This document shows, one piece after another, positions 10,111 to 21,311 of a DNA stretch of 56,487 nt. Source of the stretch: Tulasnella sp. 424 (lineage: Eukaryota; Basidiomycota; Agaricomycetes; Cantharellales; Tulasnellaceae); contig WSUB01000225.1 in the NCBI GenBank assembly GCA_019633425.1, positions 1-56,487 on the forward strand. The letters are read 5' to 3'. Below the pieces are notes generated by a model. It saw only the letters and a program-made list of their open reading frames with translations. It did no database searches and was not told where the DNA came from. The stretch's first letter is position 1. Each line of letters opens with the position of its first letter. Position numbers and translations under genes: made by a program.

Positions 10111-11025
10111 ATGTCTAAGCTCACTACTTCAAATGCCTCATCTTCGATTGCTACGGCACTCTCGTCATATGTCTTTCTCCCCTTTTCTTCATCCACGTTG
10201 GTCATAAGTGTACTTACCATTTTATCACCCTTATTGGGTTTTAGGACTGGGAGAGCGGTATCATCACCGCCTTCCAACTCCTCCTCTCCCGAGCCAACAA
10301 GACCGCAGCGGACTCCTCCACCTCTCGGACCGACCTCCTCAAACTCTTCGTGCAAGTCGAAAGCGCCATCCAAAGCGCCAACCCAACGATGCTCTACGCC
10401 GACGTCCTAGCCAAGGTCCACTCCACCATCGCCAGCGACCACTTCGGCCTAGCACCGTCCGCAGATGAAGACGCCAATTTCGGAGCGTCCATCGCGGATT
10501 GGGAACCCTTCCCCGAGTCGCGAGACGCGCTTCGTCGACTCTCAAAGCGCTAAAAACTCGTCATCTTGTCTAACGTCGACCGGGCTAGCTTCGCGGACAC
10601 GAAAGGCAAACTCGAAGACGGTTCGGGGTTTATGTTCGACTTGATACTCACCACTCAAGATATCGGGTCGTATAAACCGCACTTGCGGAATTTCTAGTCT
10701 CCCGGTGTCAGACTGATAACAACTTATGAGGGCGGTAGTTCGACGGAATTTCCAATTCGCGTTGAATAAAGTGCGAGAAGAGTGGGGCGTCGAGGCGGAG
10801 CAGGTCATGCCTACCGCGCAGAGTTTGTTCCACGATCACGTTCCTGCGAACAAGTTGGATTTGAAGTCGAGTTGGATAGCGAGAAGAGGGTCGGTCGTTG
10901 GTGCGAAGGAGAGTGATTTGGAGGAACAGGGTGTCAAGGTTACGTATACTTGGAAGTTTGAGACTTTGGGTGCTATGGCGGATGAGGTGGAGAAGCAGTT
11001 TGGGGAGAGTGGCGAAGGTGCCTAA
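10111..11025 (+). pseudogene. Haloacid dehalogenase, u2 (disrupted)
   Basis: A 1-nt deletion in codon 5-6 (CTCACTACTTC for CTCACCGACTTC) and loss of the intron donor (ATATGT for GTATGT) break exon 1. A Tyr codon in the KHYKL segment is TAA. A 58-bp insertion flanked by a 9-bp duplication sits at 10686-10752. The final part (EEWGVEAEQVMPTAQSL to the stop) is intact. Confidence 0.85.
10686..10752 (+). repeat. 49-bp insertion bounded by 9-bp direct repeats
   Basis: CGGAATTTC occurs at 10686-10694 and again at 10744-10752, flanking 49 bp that no other HAD copy has. The net addition of 58 bp frameshifts the gene and brings stops. The duplication looks like a target-site duplication, but the insert shows no terminal inverted repeats. 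It may be a transposon footprint or filler from repair. Confidence 0.55.
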
Positions 11026-11191
11026 AGATGGTTAAACAAGGGCAAGGTACAATGGAGACTCACGGAGTACCAGTATCGTAGCCAACAGGATATATAGCTC
11101 ACAAATTTGTACAGAAACATGCGTTACATGAATTACAGTCGGGTATCAAGAAAGGAATCTCGGTCGGTCTCGAAATGTCCTCCGTGAAACA

Positions 11192-13550
11192 TCATTTCGC
11201 CTCCGCTAGTTCGAGTTGCTGACGGGCTTTAGCGGCGTCCTTCAATGCGTCTGCTGCATCCTGGGTTTTTCCGATTTCTTCGAAAATGGCGGCAGCTTGT
11301 TCATAAAGGCGGATTGCATCTGCGTACTGATCCTGGTCGCGATGGATGTCGGCAAGGCAACTTAGGGTCCAGGCTCTTCCCTGTCTGTCACCAATGTCGA
11401 TACCAAGTTGCAAGTCTTCGGAGAAAAGCTGAACGGCCTGGCTGTACTGTTTTTGGGATCGATGCACCTCGGCGAGACCCCACAGAGCGTCGGCTCTTCC
11501 TTGTCTGCTGCCGACGTCGGTGCAGATTTGGATGGACTCGGAGTAGAGTGGAACGGCTTCGCTGTACTCGCCTTGAAGCCGATGCACATTAGCAAGGCCA
11601 AGCAAAGCGCCGGCTCTTCCGCGTTGGTTTCCGATTTCGGTAAAGATTTGGACGGCTTCGGAGTAGAGCGGAACGGCTTCACTGTACTCGTCTTGAAGCT
11701 GATGCACCTCGGCAAGCCCCCACAGAGCATCGGCTCTTGTTTGCCTGTCGCCGGTGTCGGTGCAGATTTGGATGAGTTCGGAGTAGAGCGGAACGGCTTC
11801 GCTGTACTCGGCTTGAAGCCGATGTATCTCGGCAAGACCCCACAGAGCATCGGATTTTCCTGCACTGTCAACGGTCCTCGTGCAGATGCCCAAGGCTTCC
11901 GTATAATATTTTGACGCGATGATATAGTCATCCTGATCTCGATGCATGTCTCCCAGTTTGATAAGTAGTTCAGGAGAGCGGGCTTGGAATCCCGACGTGT
12001 TTGAGGCTCGCTGCGGATCGGGAGTAATCATTGGCTGTACAGCGACAAGTCAGATTGTGTTGGAGTAACCCATATACCAGGACCACTCACCATCCAATCC
12101 ATTGACTTTCTACAATCCTCAGCTGTTGGCCGCTTGCTGGGATCGATGTTCCAACACCCGATCATAAGCGAGTAAAGTGCCCGGATCAACGCCATGCGGA
12201 CGTGATCACTGACGCCGGATGGGAGGTTTCCCTGAATGACGTGTATGATAACAACAGAGTCCTTTTGGACATTTTGAAATGGAATCGAATTCGTCATAAC
12301 CTATTGCAGTGTTGACTGTAAGCTTCCATCAAGAACAATGTACGGATTTTGGTATACCTCGTAAAATATCCAGCCCAATGCCCAGATATCGCTCCATAGG
12401 CCGGGTTCCATGCCAGGTTCATCTTCCATGAGGAGCTCCGGAGCAGCCCAGCGAAGAGTAAATTGATTACCCTTCAGTGTCACGGTATTTGTGGCTTCAG
12501 AAAATTCCGTCTCGAGCAACAGTACTGGCTGCACTCCTTTTTTGATTTTCTCGGGTTGCTCAGAAAGATCCTTTTTCATGAGACGGCGCGCGGAACCAAA
12601 GTCCGTGATGACTGCGCGACTGTTCGAGTTTACCACCACATTGGCCTATGTAGTGTAGAGTTTAAGGTTGCCAAATCTCATATTGCAGTACTAGACATCC
12701 GGACCCACCGATTTGAGGTCGCCATGGTAGATCGGCGGATTCTGATTATGAAGGTATCCCAGTCCTCCCGCTACGTCGTTGATCTGGCATAGGGTGACTC
12801 AGAGGGTGGCTCGAAGGGTAATGTCCTGATCTTACCAGCCATATTCGCTCCGGAACTTCCCAGTCCGCTGAGGCCACGAAGTCCTTTAAATTTCCGTGGG
12901 CTGCCCAGGGAAAGACCAGCCAAACCCTATCCTCGGCCAGATCCTCAACGAATCCTTCAAGCTCGATGACGTTTTCGTGAGAAAGCTCCGTTAAGAATCC
13001 GGCTTCTCTGAGTGCCAACTGAGAGGACTTAGCGATGTGCAAGAGCTCGACGTTATGGGATAACTTATTCTCACCCCCAATACTCGCTCTTTGTCCTTTC
13101 CGTTCTCGATCTTCAGCTTCTTTACTGCTATGGCCTAATACGTGGACGCCAGCTCGGTCAACGACTTGCTGTAGGAAACAAAGTGAGTCTCGTTGGAACA
13201 GACCTTTCGCTTGGGCGTTCCATCGTCAGACTCGTTCTCGCCTCCGGTTTGAGCTGACTCGTCCGCGCTACTTTTGGAAGCGGAAGCAGGAACCAGAAAC
13301 GCTCGTGAAACCGTCGCAAATCCTCCACGAAACTCCGGGCCGTCTTCCGGGAATTCGATCGAGGACGAATCGATTAGCCATTCCGTAAGTTTCTGGAGTT
13401 TATCCGTCTACAAAGAAATGGTCGTTGGTGAGCGCTTATGATTCCTCTTCGGGATTCGGTGGAACGCACTAATCTTCTGCCTGCCAGTGGCTTGGACGTA
13501 GCGTCAGATTCGCCACGACGGTCGCCGTCGTCGTTTTGGTCCACTTGCAT
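11192..13550 (-). CDS. Kinase-TPR fusion protein, u2
   Basis: This is the best worked model. The minus-strand exons are 13550-13470, 13407-13204, 13134-13075, 13018-12836, 12783-12709, 12645-12358, 12300-12091 and 12034-11192, all phase 0, giving 647 residues. Domain order is a 27-residue acidic N-tail, kinase N-lobe (GGFATVSRA, AVKK, LREAGFL), catalytic loop YHGDLKSANVVVN, DFG, a long activation segment, AAPELL, C-lobe ending RPTAEDCRKSMDWM, then PMITPDPQ and six TPRs. Intron 7 has a GT donor here. The N-tail is a few codons shorter than in u1. The TPR exon converges on the u2 HAD pseudogene with about 165 bp between stops. Confidence 0.88.
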
Positions 13551-13762
13551 CGGATTGTTCAAGGTAAAAAGGATCGAAGGTTATGTGGGACGACAGTCAG
13601 GTAGGAGCTTCGGCGAGGGGAATGAAGTGAAAGCAGGTGGTATGAGGGAGGGAGGGTGAAGCTGAGAGTCTTTATAAAGCGGGAAGCCCTTGCGCATTCG
13701 TGAACCACGCTCGTGCCGCTCTCCTATGTACCCTTTTCCTCGGAACGAAGGAAGCGCGCAAC

Positions 13763-14487
13763 ATTCATGGGCGCTTTCGAGGCCTTATTCTCTCTTGGAA
13801 TGTTCGTCGCAAGCCACCACGTTGCCCGCGATCAGATCTGGTGCTGCGGATAAGATCACGTTGTACTACCATGAACCTTAGATTCGCTTCCACAAAGTAG
13901 CCTTTCGGTCTCCCTTATGCCCTCAGTCTGTCGGACCTGTGAGCCTGCTACTTGCTCCTGAGTTTCATATTCTGGGCTCTCTCCTTCGGATAAGAGTAGC
14001 GTCGACCCGGATACCCCCATACATACTAAGACGTGTGACTGCAGTGCAACAATCAATTGGATGGTTAGAATCGACGAGACAGGCCTCGCTTTGCTATGGC
14101 AGTGAGAGTCTTGGTGACCAGCACAGGTATACAATTAAGTTGAGGGGAGGGGGACGTTAGGTATATGCAGGGAAGAGGTCAGGGAGGCCAAACGATGGGT
14201 GCGCCATAGGCACCAAAGACAGCTCAGAGGCGACATGAAGCGAGAAAGAATGGTGGTGTAAAGCCCCCTGTCAGCATGTCAAAAGCAGGCCGGAGGTGAG
14301 ACAGGAGAGGGTAAAGGGAGGAGAGGCAAAAAAGCCGGAGCGAGGACACTAAGAGAATCGAGTGCATTGTTGGGTGAAAAGGAGTCAGCAAAGAGAGATG
14401 AACGAGTTTGCCAGGGGACCTGGTGAGGGGAAAACTTGCGTGGACCATTTTCTCTGGGAGGGGTCCAAGTGTTAGGAACGAGCAATA
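13763..14487 (+). other. Module X, copy 1 (unidentified ORF plus purine-rich region)
   Basis: It diverges from the C-module upstream region just after the GCGCGCAAC stretch. It begins with ATG at 13767 (MGAFEALFSLGMFV), but a 10-bp insertion (GCAAGCCACC) relative to copy 2 shifts the frame. It continues with a TACTAAG-like branch point and GACTGCAG acceptor, then a strongly purine-rich + strand from about 14120 to 14470. I do not recognise a product. Confidence 0.5.
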
Positions 14488-14625
14488 TGCTGCAGAGGCG
14501 GATAGATGCATGGTGCGAGGAGGCCGAACCCCGCGCGAGAATGCGAATTCGGACTGAGCGCGTCGTCGCTGGAGGCAGGCGCGTTCCTTGCCCTGACTAC
14601 CCTACTCTCGTTCCTCTCATACACC

Positions 14626-15630
14626 ATGACTGACCTATACAGAGGCTCTGGATTCGACTTCTCGAATGTCATTTGTGAGTGATTTACACTTTTACTCTAA
14701 CGACCAGACCACACAGTCGAACACGCCAGAACCGCGTCATTTTCCATTTAGCAACAATCACCTCGAGTCTAAAGGCGTTCGCCTCCCCAAGGCCACGAGC
14801 ACGGGAACGATTATCGTCGGATACCTCTTCAAGGATGGGATCGTGTTAGGAGCCGATACGAGGGCGATAGAGGGACCTATCGTCGCTGACAAGAATTGTG
14901 AAAAGGTAGGCCCACGTCTGGAACAGCTCTTGGGATGCTATGTCCAGGCTCAACGCTGCCTGGTTGGTGCCTGCCCATAGATCCACTACATCTCCGAATC
15001 AATCCGACGCTGTGGTGCCGGTACAGCAGCAGACACCGAGTTCACGACCGCGCTTATCTCGCCAAATGCACGCGTTGTCGACGGGGAGGAAGCCTAGAGT
15101 GGTGACCGCCATGACCATGTTGAAGCAGATGCTTTTCCGGTAAGCAGCCGGCTTTTTTGTGCATCACTTTCGATCGAATTTCAGTTGCTTAATGTCGAGC
15201 GTTCTTTCTCTCTCTCAGTTATATTGGCGCGGCTCTCGTCCTTGGTAGGGTCGACGCAACGAGTCCTCGACTATTCACCGTCCACCCCCAAGGCAGCACG
15301 GACAAACTTTCATACGTATCCGGAAACTTGGCAGCGACGACTGTGTTTAAAAGCACCTGGAGGAAAGATCTTAAGGTAAGCCTTGCGTGTCCTGATAAAG
15401 CCCATGCAGCCAACAGCTGACCTCTAATGTTCGCCATTCGTGATATTTTTTTTTCTACTTAGCACGAAGAAGCAATCGACCTCGTGGCTGTTGCTATCTT
15501 GGCTGGTATCTTCGACGATCTTGGCTCCGGTAGTGGTGGCTTCCATAGTTTTTAATCAGGTCACAGAGTTCTTTCCATCCGCTCAACCACTCGCCTCTTA
15601 CATCACCCTTAGGTTCGAACCAACCTAACC
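14626..15630 (+). pseudogene. Proteasome beta-2 pseudogene, u3
   Basis: Exon 1 is intact, and an apparently good GTGAGT donor follows after an altered codon. The catalytic context reads STGTIIVG with the Thr retained. An 8-bp deletion in exon 3 (near 15062, in [11 protein letters not shown]) and a 10-bp loss at the start of exon 4 (YQGHIGAAL, near 15222) shift the frame. It is followed by the common HAD fusion. Confidence 0.85.
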
Positions 15631-16266
15631 TCTCGAACCGACGTCCTCAAACTATTCGGGCAAGTCGAAAGCGCCATTCAAAGCGCGAACCCAATCATGC
15701 TCTACGCCGACGTCCTAGCCAAAGTGCACTCCACCATCGCCAGCGGCCACTTCGGCTTACCACCGTCCGCGGAGGAAGACCTCGCTTTCGGAGCGTCCAT
15801 CGTGGATTGGGAACCGTTCCCCGACACGCGGGACGCGTTTCATCGACTGTCGAAGCACTAAAAACTCGTCAGCTTGTCCAACGTCGACCGGGTACCTTCG
15901 CGCATACGAAACGCAAACTCGAAGACGGTTCGGGGTTTACGTTCGACTTAATCCTCACCGCTCAAGATTCCGGGTCGTACAAACCCGATTTGCGGAACTT
16001 CCAATTCGCGTTGCGCAAAGTGCGAGAATAGTGGGGCGTCGAGTCCGGCCAGGTCATGCCGACTGCGCAGAGCTTTGTTCCACGATCACGTACCCGCGAA
16101 CAAGTCGGATTTGACGTCGAGTTGGATCGCGAGGCGAGGGTCGGTCGTTGGTGGGAAGGAGAGTGACTTGGAGGAACAGGGTGTCAAGGTTACGTATACT
16201 TGGAGGTTTGAGACTTTGGGTGCTATGGCGGATGAGGTCGAGAGGCAGTTTGGGGAGAGCGGGTGA
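15631..16266 (+). pseudogene. Haloacid dehalogenase 3' fragment, u3
   Basis: Trp after SIVD is kept, unlike most fused copies. Tyr in KHYKL is TAA, 1-2 nt are missing at DRASF, and a Glu codon before WGVESGQV is TAG. It terminates GESG-TGA. It is followed directly by a complete kinase gene, with no stub and no C module. Confidence 0.85.
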
Positions 16267-16430
16267 AGGCGCCTAAAGATGGTTAAATAAGGACAAGATA
16301 CAATCGAGACTCACAAAGTACCAGCATCGTGGCCAACAGGATATATAGCTCACAGATTTGTACAGAAACATGCGTTACATGAACTACAGTCGGGTATCTC
16401 GGTCGGTCTCGAAATGTCCTCCGTGAAACA

Positions 16431-18836
16431 TCATTCCGCCTCTGCTGGTTCGAGGTGCTGACGGGCTTTAGCGGCGCGCTTTAATGCGCCTGCTGCATCC
16501 CGAGTATTTCCGATTTCTTCAAAAATGGCGGCGGCTTGTTCATAAAGGCGGGCTGCATCCTCGTACTGATCCTGATCGCGATGGATGTGGGCAAGGCAAG
16601 TCAGGTTCCAGGCTCTTCCGAGTCTGTCACCAATGTCGATACGAATTTGCATGTCTTCGGAGAGAAGCTGAACGGCCTGGCCGTACTGTTTTTGGTTTCG
16701 ATGCACCTCGGCGAGCCCCCGCAGAGCGTCGGCTCTTCCTCGTCTGTTGCCGATGTCGGTGCAGATTTGGATGACCTCGGAGTAGAGTGGAATGGCTTCG
16801 CTGTACTCGCTTTTAAGCCGATGCACATTCGCAAGGCCACGCAAAGCGTCGGCTCTTCCTTGTCGGTCGCCGAATTCGGTGAAGATTTGGACGGCTTCGG
16901 AGTAGAGCGGAACGGCTTCACTGTACTCGTCTTGAAGCTGATGCACCTGTGCAAGCCCCCACATAGCAGTGGCTCTTCCTTGCTTGTTGCCGGTGACGGT
17001 GCAGATTTGGATGAGTTTGGAGTAGAGCGGAACGGCTTTGCTGTACTCGGCTTGAAGCCGATGGACATTGGCGAGACCCCATAGAGCATCGGATTTCAAG
17101 TTTCCTGCATTGTCAGCGGTCCTCGTGCAGATGCCCAAGGCTTCGGTATAATATTTCGACGCGGTGATATAGTCATCCTGAGCTTGATGCATGTTTCCTA
17201 GTCTGATAAGAAGTTCAGGAGAGCGGGCTTGGAATCCCGACGTGTTTGAGGCTCGCTGCGGATCGGGAGTAATCATTGGCTGTACAGCGACAAGTCAAAT
17301 TGTGTGCAAGTAACCCAAATACCAGAACCACTCACCATCCAACTCATTGACTTTCTACAATCCTCAGCTGTGGGCCGCTTGCTGGGATCGATACTCCAAC
17401 ACATGATCATTAGCGAGTAAAGTTGCCGGATCAACACCATGCTGGCATGGTCAGCGACAGATGGGAGGTTCCCCTGAATGACGTGTATGACAACAACGGA
17501 GTCCTTTCGGACATTTTCGAATGGAATTGAATTTGTCATAACCTATTTCAGCACTGATTGTAAGCTTCTGTTGAGAAAGGTTTTCGAGTCTTGATATACC
17601 TCGTAAAATATCCAGCCCAATGCCCAGATATCGCTCCATAGGCCGGGTTTCATGCCAGGTTCATCTTCCATGAGCAGCTCCGGAGCAGCCCATCGAAGAG
17701 TAAATTGATTACCCTTCAGTGTCACGGTATTTGTGGCTTCAGAAAATTCCGTCTCGAGCAACAGTACTGGCTGCACTCCCTTTTTGCTTTTCTCAGTTTG
17801 CTCAGGAGGATCCTTTTTCATGAGACGACGCGCGGACCCGAAGTCCGTGATGACTGCGCGACATTTCAAGTTTACCAACACGTTGGCCTATGTAGTGCAG
17901 AGTTTAAGGTTGTCAAATGTCATATCGCAGTACTACACATCCGGACTCACTGATTTGAGGTCGCCATGATAGATCGGCGGATTCTGATTATGAAGGTATT
18001 CCACTCCTTCCACTACGTCGTTGATCTGGCATAGGGTGACTCAGAGGGTGACTCAGCAGGTAATGGCCTGATCTTACCAGCCCTATTCGCTCCGGAACTT
18101 CCCAGTCGGCTGAGGCCACGAAGTCCTTTAAATTTCCATGGGCTGCCCAGGGAAAGACCAGCCAAACCCTATCCTCGGCCAGATCTTCAACGAATCCTTC
18201 AAGCTTGATGACATTTTCGTGAGAAAGCTCGGTTAAGAATCCCGCTTCCCTGAGTGCCAACTGGAAGGACTTATAATTAGCGATGTGCGAGAGCTCGAGG
18301 CGATGGCATAACTAATTCTCACCCCCAATACTCGCTCTTTGTCCTTGCCATTTTCGATCTTCAGTTTCTTTACTGCTATGGCCTAACATTTGGAAGCCAG
18401 CTCGGTCAACGACTTGTTGTAGGAAACAAAGTGAGTCTCGTTGGAACAGACCTTTCGCTTGGACGTTCCATCAGCAGACTCGTTAACCTTCTCGCCTCCG
18501 GTTTGAGGAGAATCGTCCGCGCTCCTTTTTGAGGCGGAAGTAGAAAACAAAAACGCCCGTGAAACCGTCGCAAATCCTCCACGAAACTCCGGGTCGTCTT
18601 CCGGGAATTCGATCCAGGACGAATCGATTCGCCATTTCGCAAGTTTCTGGAGTTTATCCGTCTACAGAGAAATAGACGTTCGTGAGCGCATATGATAAAT
18701 CTTTGTTATTCTGGTTGAACGCACTAATCTCCTGCCTGCCAGTGGTTGGGACGTACTCCCAGAATCGCCTGGATCGGACCCTTGCGAACCACGACGGTCG
18801 GCGTCGTCGTTTTGGTCCACTTGCATCGGATTGTTC
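16431..18836 (-). CDS. Kinase-TPR fusion protein, u3
   Basis: Eight-exon structure as in u2 with all frames open. Differences: the linker after the Gly loop is altered (FSTSASKRSADD.., with an in-frame insertion), two extra residues sit in the first TPR spacer (NAGNLKSD), and a 10-nt insertion lies inside intron 3. The catalytic elements are IYHGDLKS, ITDFGSARR and AAPELL. The intron 7 donor is GT. TPR units vary at the residue after GLA (N, Q, E) and in the L-Q/K loop. It sits in a short unit, convergent with the u3 HAD fragment. Confidence 0.87.
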
Positions 18837-19060
18837 AAGGTAAACAAGGATCCAAGGTTAGGTGGGTCGATGGTCAGTAGGAGCCTCGCCGAGGGGGATG
18901 AAGCGAAAGGAGGTGGTATGAGGGACGCAGGGGTAAATCAGGGACAAATGAGTTGTGAGGGTCCATGTGCTGGTTCAGAAGAGGCCGAACCCCGCGCGAG
19001 AATGCGAATCCAGACTGAGGCAGGCCTACTTCTAGCTACTCACGTTCCTCTCATACCACC

Positions 19061-20086
19061 ATGACTGACCTATACAGAAGCTCTGGATTCGACTTTTCGA
19101 ATGTCATTCGGTGATTTATTTACACTTTTACTCTAACGACCAGACCACACAGTCGAACACGCCGAGCCAGGTCATTTTCCATTGAGCAACAATCACCTCC
19201 AAGTCCAAGGGCGTTCGCCTCCCCAAGGCCACGAGCACGGGAACGACTATCGTCGGATACCTCTTCAAGGATGGGATCGTGCTAGGCGCCGATACGAGGG
19301 CCAGAGGGACCTATCGTCGCTGACAAGAATTGTGTAAAGGTAGGCCCACGTCGGGAACAGCTCTTGGATTCGATGTCCAGGCTTAACGCTGCCTAGTTGG
19401 TGCCTGCCCATAGATCCACTACATCTCCGAATCAAACCGAGCTGTGGTGCCGGTACAGCAGCAGACACCGAGTTCACGACCGCGCTTATCTCGTCCGATC
19501 TTGAGATGCGCGCGTTGTCGACGGGGGGGAAGCCTAGAGTGGTGACCGCCATGACCATGTTGAAGCAGATGCTTTTCCGGTAAGCAGCCGGCTTTTTTGT
19601 GCATCACTTTCGATCGAATTTCAATTGCTTAATGCCGGGCGTTCTCTCTCTCTCTCAGTTATCAAGGTCACATTGGCGCGGCTCTCGTCCTTGGCGGGGT
19701 CGACGCAACGGGTCCTCGACTATTCACCGTCCACCCCCATGGCAGCACGAACAAACTTCCATGCGTAACCATGGGTTCCGGAAGCCTGGCAGCAATGGCT
19801 GTGTTTGAAAGCACCTGGAGGAAAGGTCGTGAGGTTAGCCTCGCGCGTCCTGATAAAGCCCATGCAGCCATCAGCTGACCTCTAATGTTCGCCATTCATG
19901 ATATCCTTTTCTTTACTGAGCGCTAAGAAACAATCGACCTCCTGGCTGCTGCTATCTCGGCTGGTATCTTCCACAATCTCGGCTCCGGTATGAGGTGGTT
20001 TCCATAAATTTTGATCTGGTCAGAGTTCTTTCCATCCGCTCAACCACTCGCCTCTTCCATCACCCTTAGGTTCGGACGAACCTTAC
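19061..20086 (+). pseudogene. Proteasome beta-2 pseudogene, u4
   Basis: Exon 1 has Gly-to-Ser (YRSSGFDF). A 1-nt insertion at the start of exon 2 (CACCTCCAAGTCC, near 19199) and a short deletion in TRATEG (GAGGGCCAGAGG, near 19303) destroy the frame. Exons 4-5 are recognisable, with Leu/Arg changes. The exon 5 acceptor region reads GAGCGC instead of TAGCGC. Confidence 0.85.
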
Positions 20087-20736
20087 CTCTCGAATAGACC
20101 TCCTCAAACTCTTCGTGCATGTCGAAAGCGTCATCCAAAGCGCGAACCCGACCATCCTCTACGCCGACGTCCTAGCCAAAGTGCACTCCACCATCGCCAG
20201 CGCCCACTGCGGACTAGTACCGTCCGCGGAAGAAGACGCCGCTTTCAGAGCGTCCATCGCGGATTAAGAACCGCTCCCTGACACGCGAGACGCGCTTCGT
20301 CGACTGTCGAAACACTACAAACTCGTCATCTTGTCCACCATCAACCGGGCTAGCTTCGCGCATACGAAACGCAAACTCGAAGAGGGTTCGGGGTTTATGC
20401 TCGACTTGATCCTCACCACTCAAAATATCGATTCGTACAAACCGGACCTGCGGAATTTCCAATTCGCGTTGCGCAAAGTGCGAGAATAGTGGGGCGTCGA
20501 GTCGGCCAGGTCTTTCCTACTGCGCAGAGCTTGTTCCACAATCGCGTACCCGCGAACAAGTTTGGTTTGAAGTCGAGTTGGATCGCGAGGCGAGGGTCGG
20601 TCATTGGTGCGAAGGAGACCGATTTGGAGGCACAGGGGGTCAAGGTTGCGTATATTTGGAGGTTTGAGACATTGGGTGCTATGGCGGATGAGGTGGAGAG
20701 GCAGTTTGGGGGGGGGGGGGTGGCGAAGGTGCCTAA
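20087..20736 (+). pseudogene. Haloacid dehalogenase 3' fragment, u4
   Basis: It carries TAG for Arg at the fusion (GAATAGACC), TAA for Trp after SIAD, Asn-Val changed in the VDRASF loop, TAG before WGVE, a 1-nt loss at GVESG, and a run of 13 G at 20708-20720 replacing the GGGGAGAG that normally encodes FGESG. Confidence 0.85.
20708..20720 (+). repeat. Homopolymer G13 tract
   Basis: Thirteen consecutive G at the position where paralogues read TTTGGGGAGAGTGG. It could be real microsatellite growth in a dead gene or an assembly/basecalling error. Confidence 0.6.
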
Positions 20737-20880
20737 AGATGGTTACACAAGAACAAGATACAATTGAGACTCACGGAGTACGAGCATCGTAGCCAACAGG
20801 ATATATAGCTCGCAAATTTGTACAGAAACATGCGTTACATGAACTATAGTCGGGTATCAAGAAAGCAATCTTACTCGGTC

Positions 20881-20904
20881 TTCGTCGTTTTGGTCCACTT
20901 GCAT
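20881..20904 (-). pseudogene. Kinase-TPR 5' stub, u4
   Basis: Start codon and a few following codons of a D gene on minus. The HAD-side breakpoint is close to that in u1. It precedes the C promoter of this unit. Confidence 0.65.
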
Positions 20905-21176
20905 GGGATTGTTCAAGGTAAAGAGAATCGAAGGTTAGGTGGGTCGACGGTCAGGTAGGATAGCTAGGAGCTTCGCCGAGGGGGATGAAGCGAAAGGAGG
21001 TGGTATGAGGGACGGAGGGGTGAATCTGAGGGTCTTTATAAGGCGGGAAGCCTGGCGCACTCGTGAACCACGCTCGTACCGCTCTCCTAATGTACCCTTT
21101 GCCTCGAGAAGGAACCGTGCAACACATGGTTAGCGATTCCAACCCCACCAGAGCCGGTCCTCCTGGTCCGGTCCAT

Positions 21177-21182
21177 CACGTG
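21177..21182 (+). promoter_or_regulatory. CACGTG E-box, u4 C promoter
   Basis: Conserved CACGTGA about 130 bp upstream of the EMC8/9-like ATG. Confidence 0.4.
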
Positions 21183-21311
21183 ATTTCGTGCCTCAAAGCT
21201 TCTGCCAGTGGGCCCCTTCTCAGCGACCCACCGACCAACGAGCCAGACTCTCTCAAAGCAAACTTCCAAAGCCACGACTAAAACGGGAAAACTTACAATT
21301 TCAAATCCGAC

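Noticed and set aside
11362..11931. 189-residue minus-strand ORF in a second frame of the TPR exon (KPSTAKPFRSTP-type repeats)
   Set aside because: It is a shifted reading of the same TPR DNA. The TPR frame carries the recognisable motif and links to the kinase exons by proper splice sites.
11192..12031. Regular 120-nt repeats that might be taken for a CRISPR or satellite array
   Set aside because: They encode the TPR units in frame, lack unique spacers and lie in a eukaryotic gene.
12028..12639. An NB-ARC or NACHT domain accompanying the TPRs, as in a classical fungal NLR
   Set aside because: No P-loop GxxxxGK(S/T) of that type is visible; the domain before the TPRs is clearly a protein kinase.
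13856..14134. Minus-strand 92-residue ORF in module X
   Set aside because: The frame is not conserved in the other two X copies and no family is recognisable.
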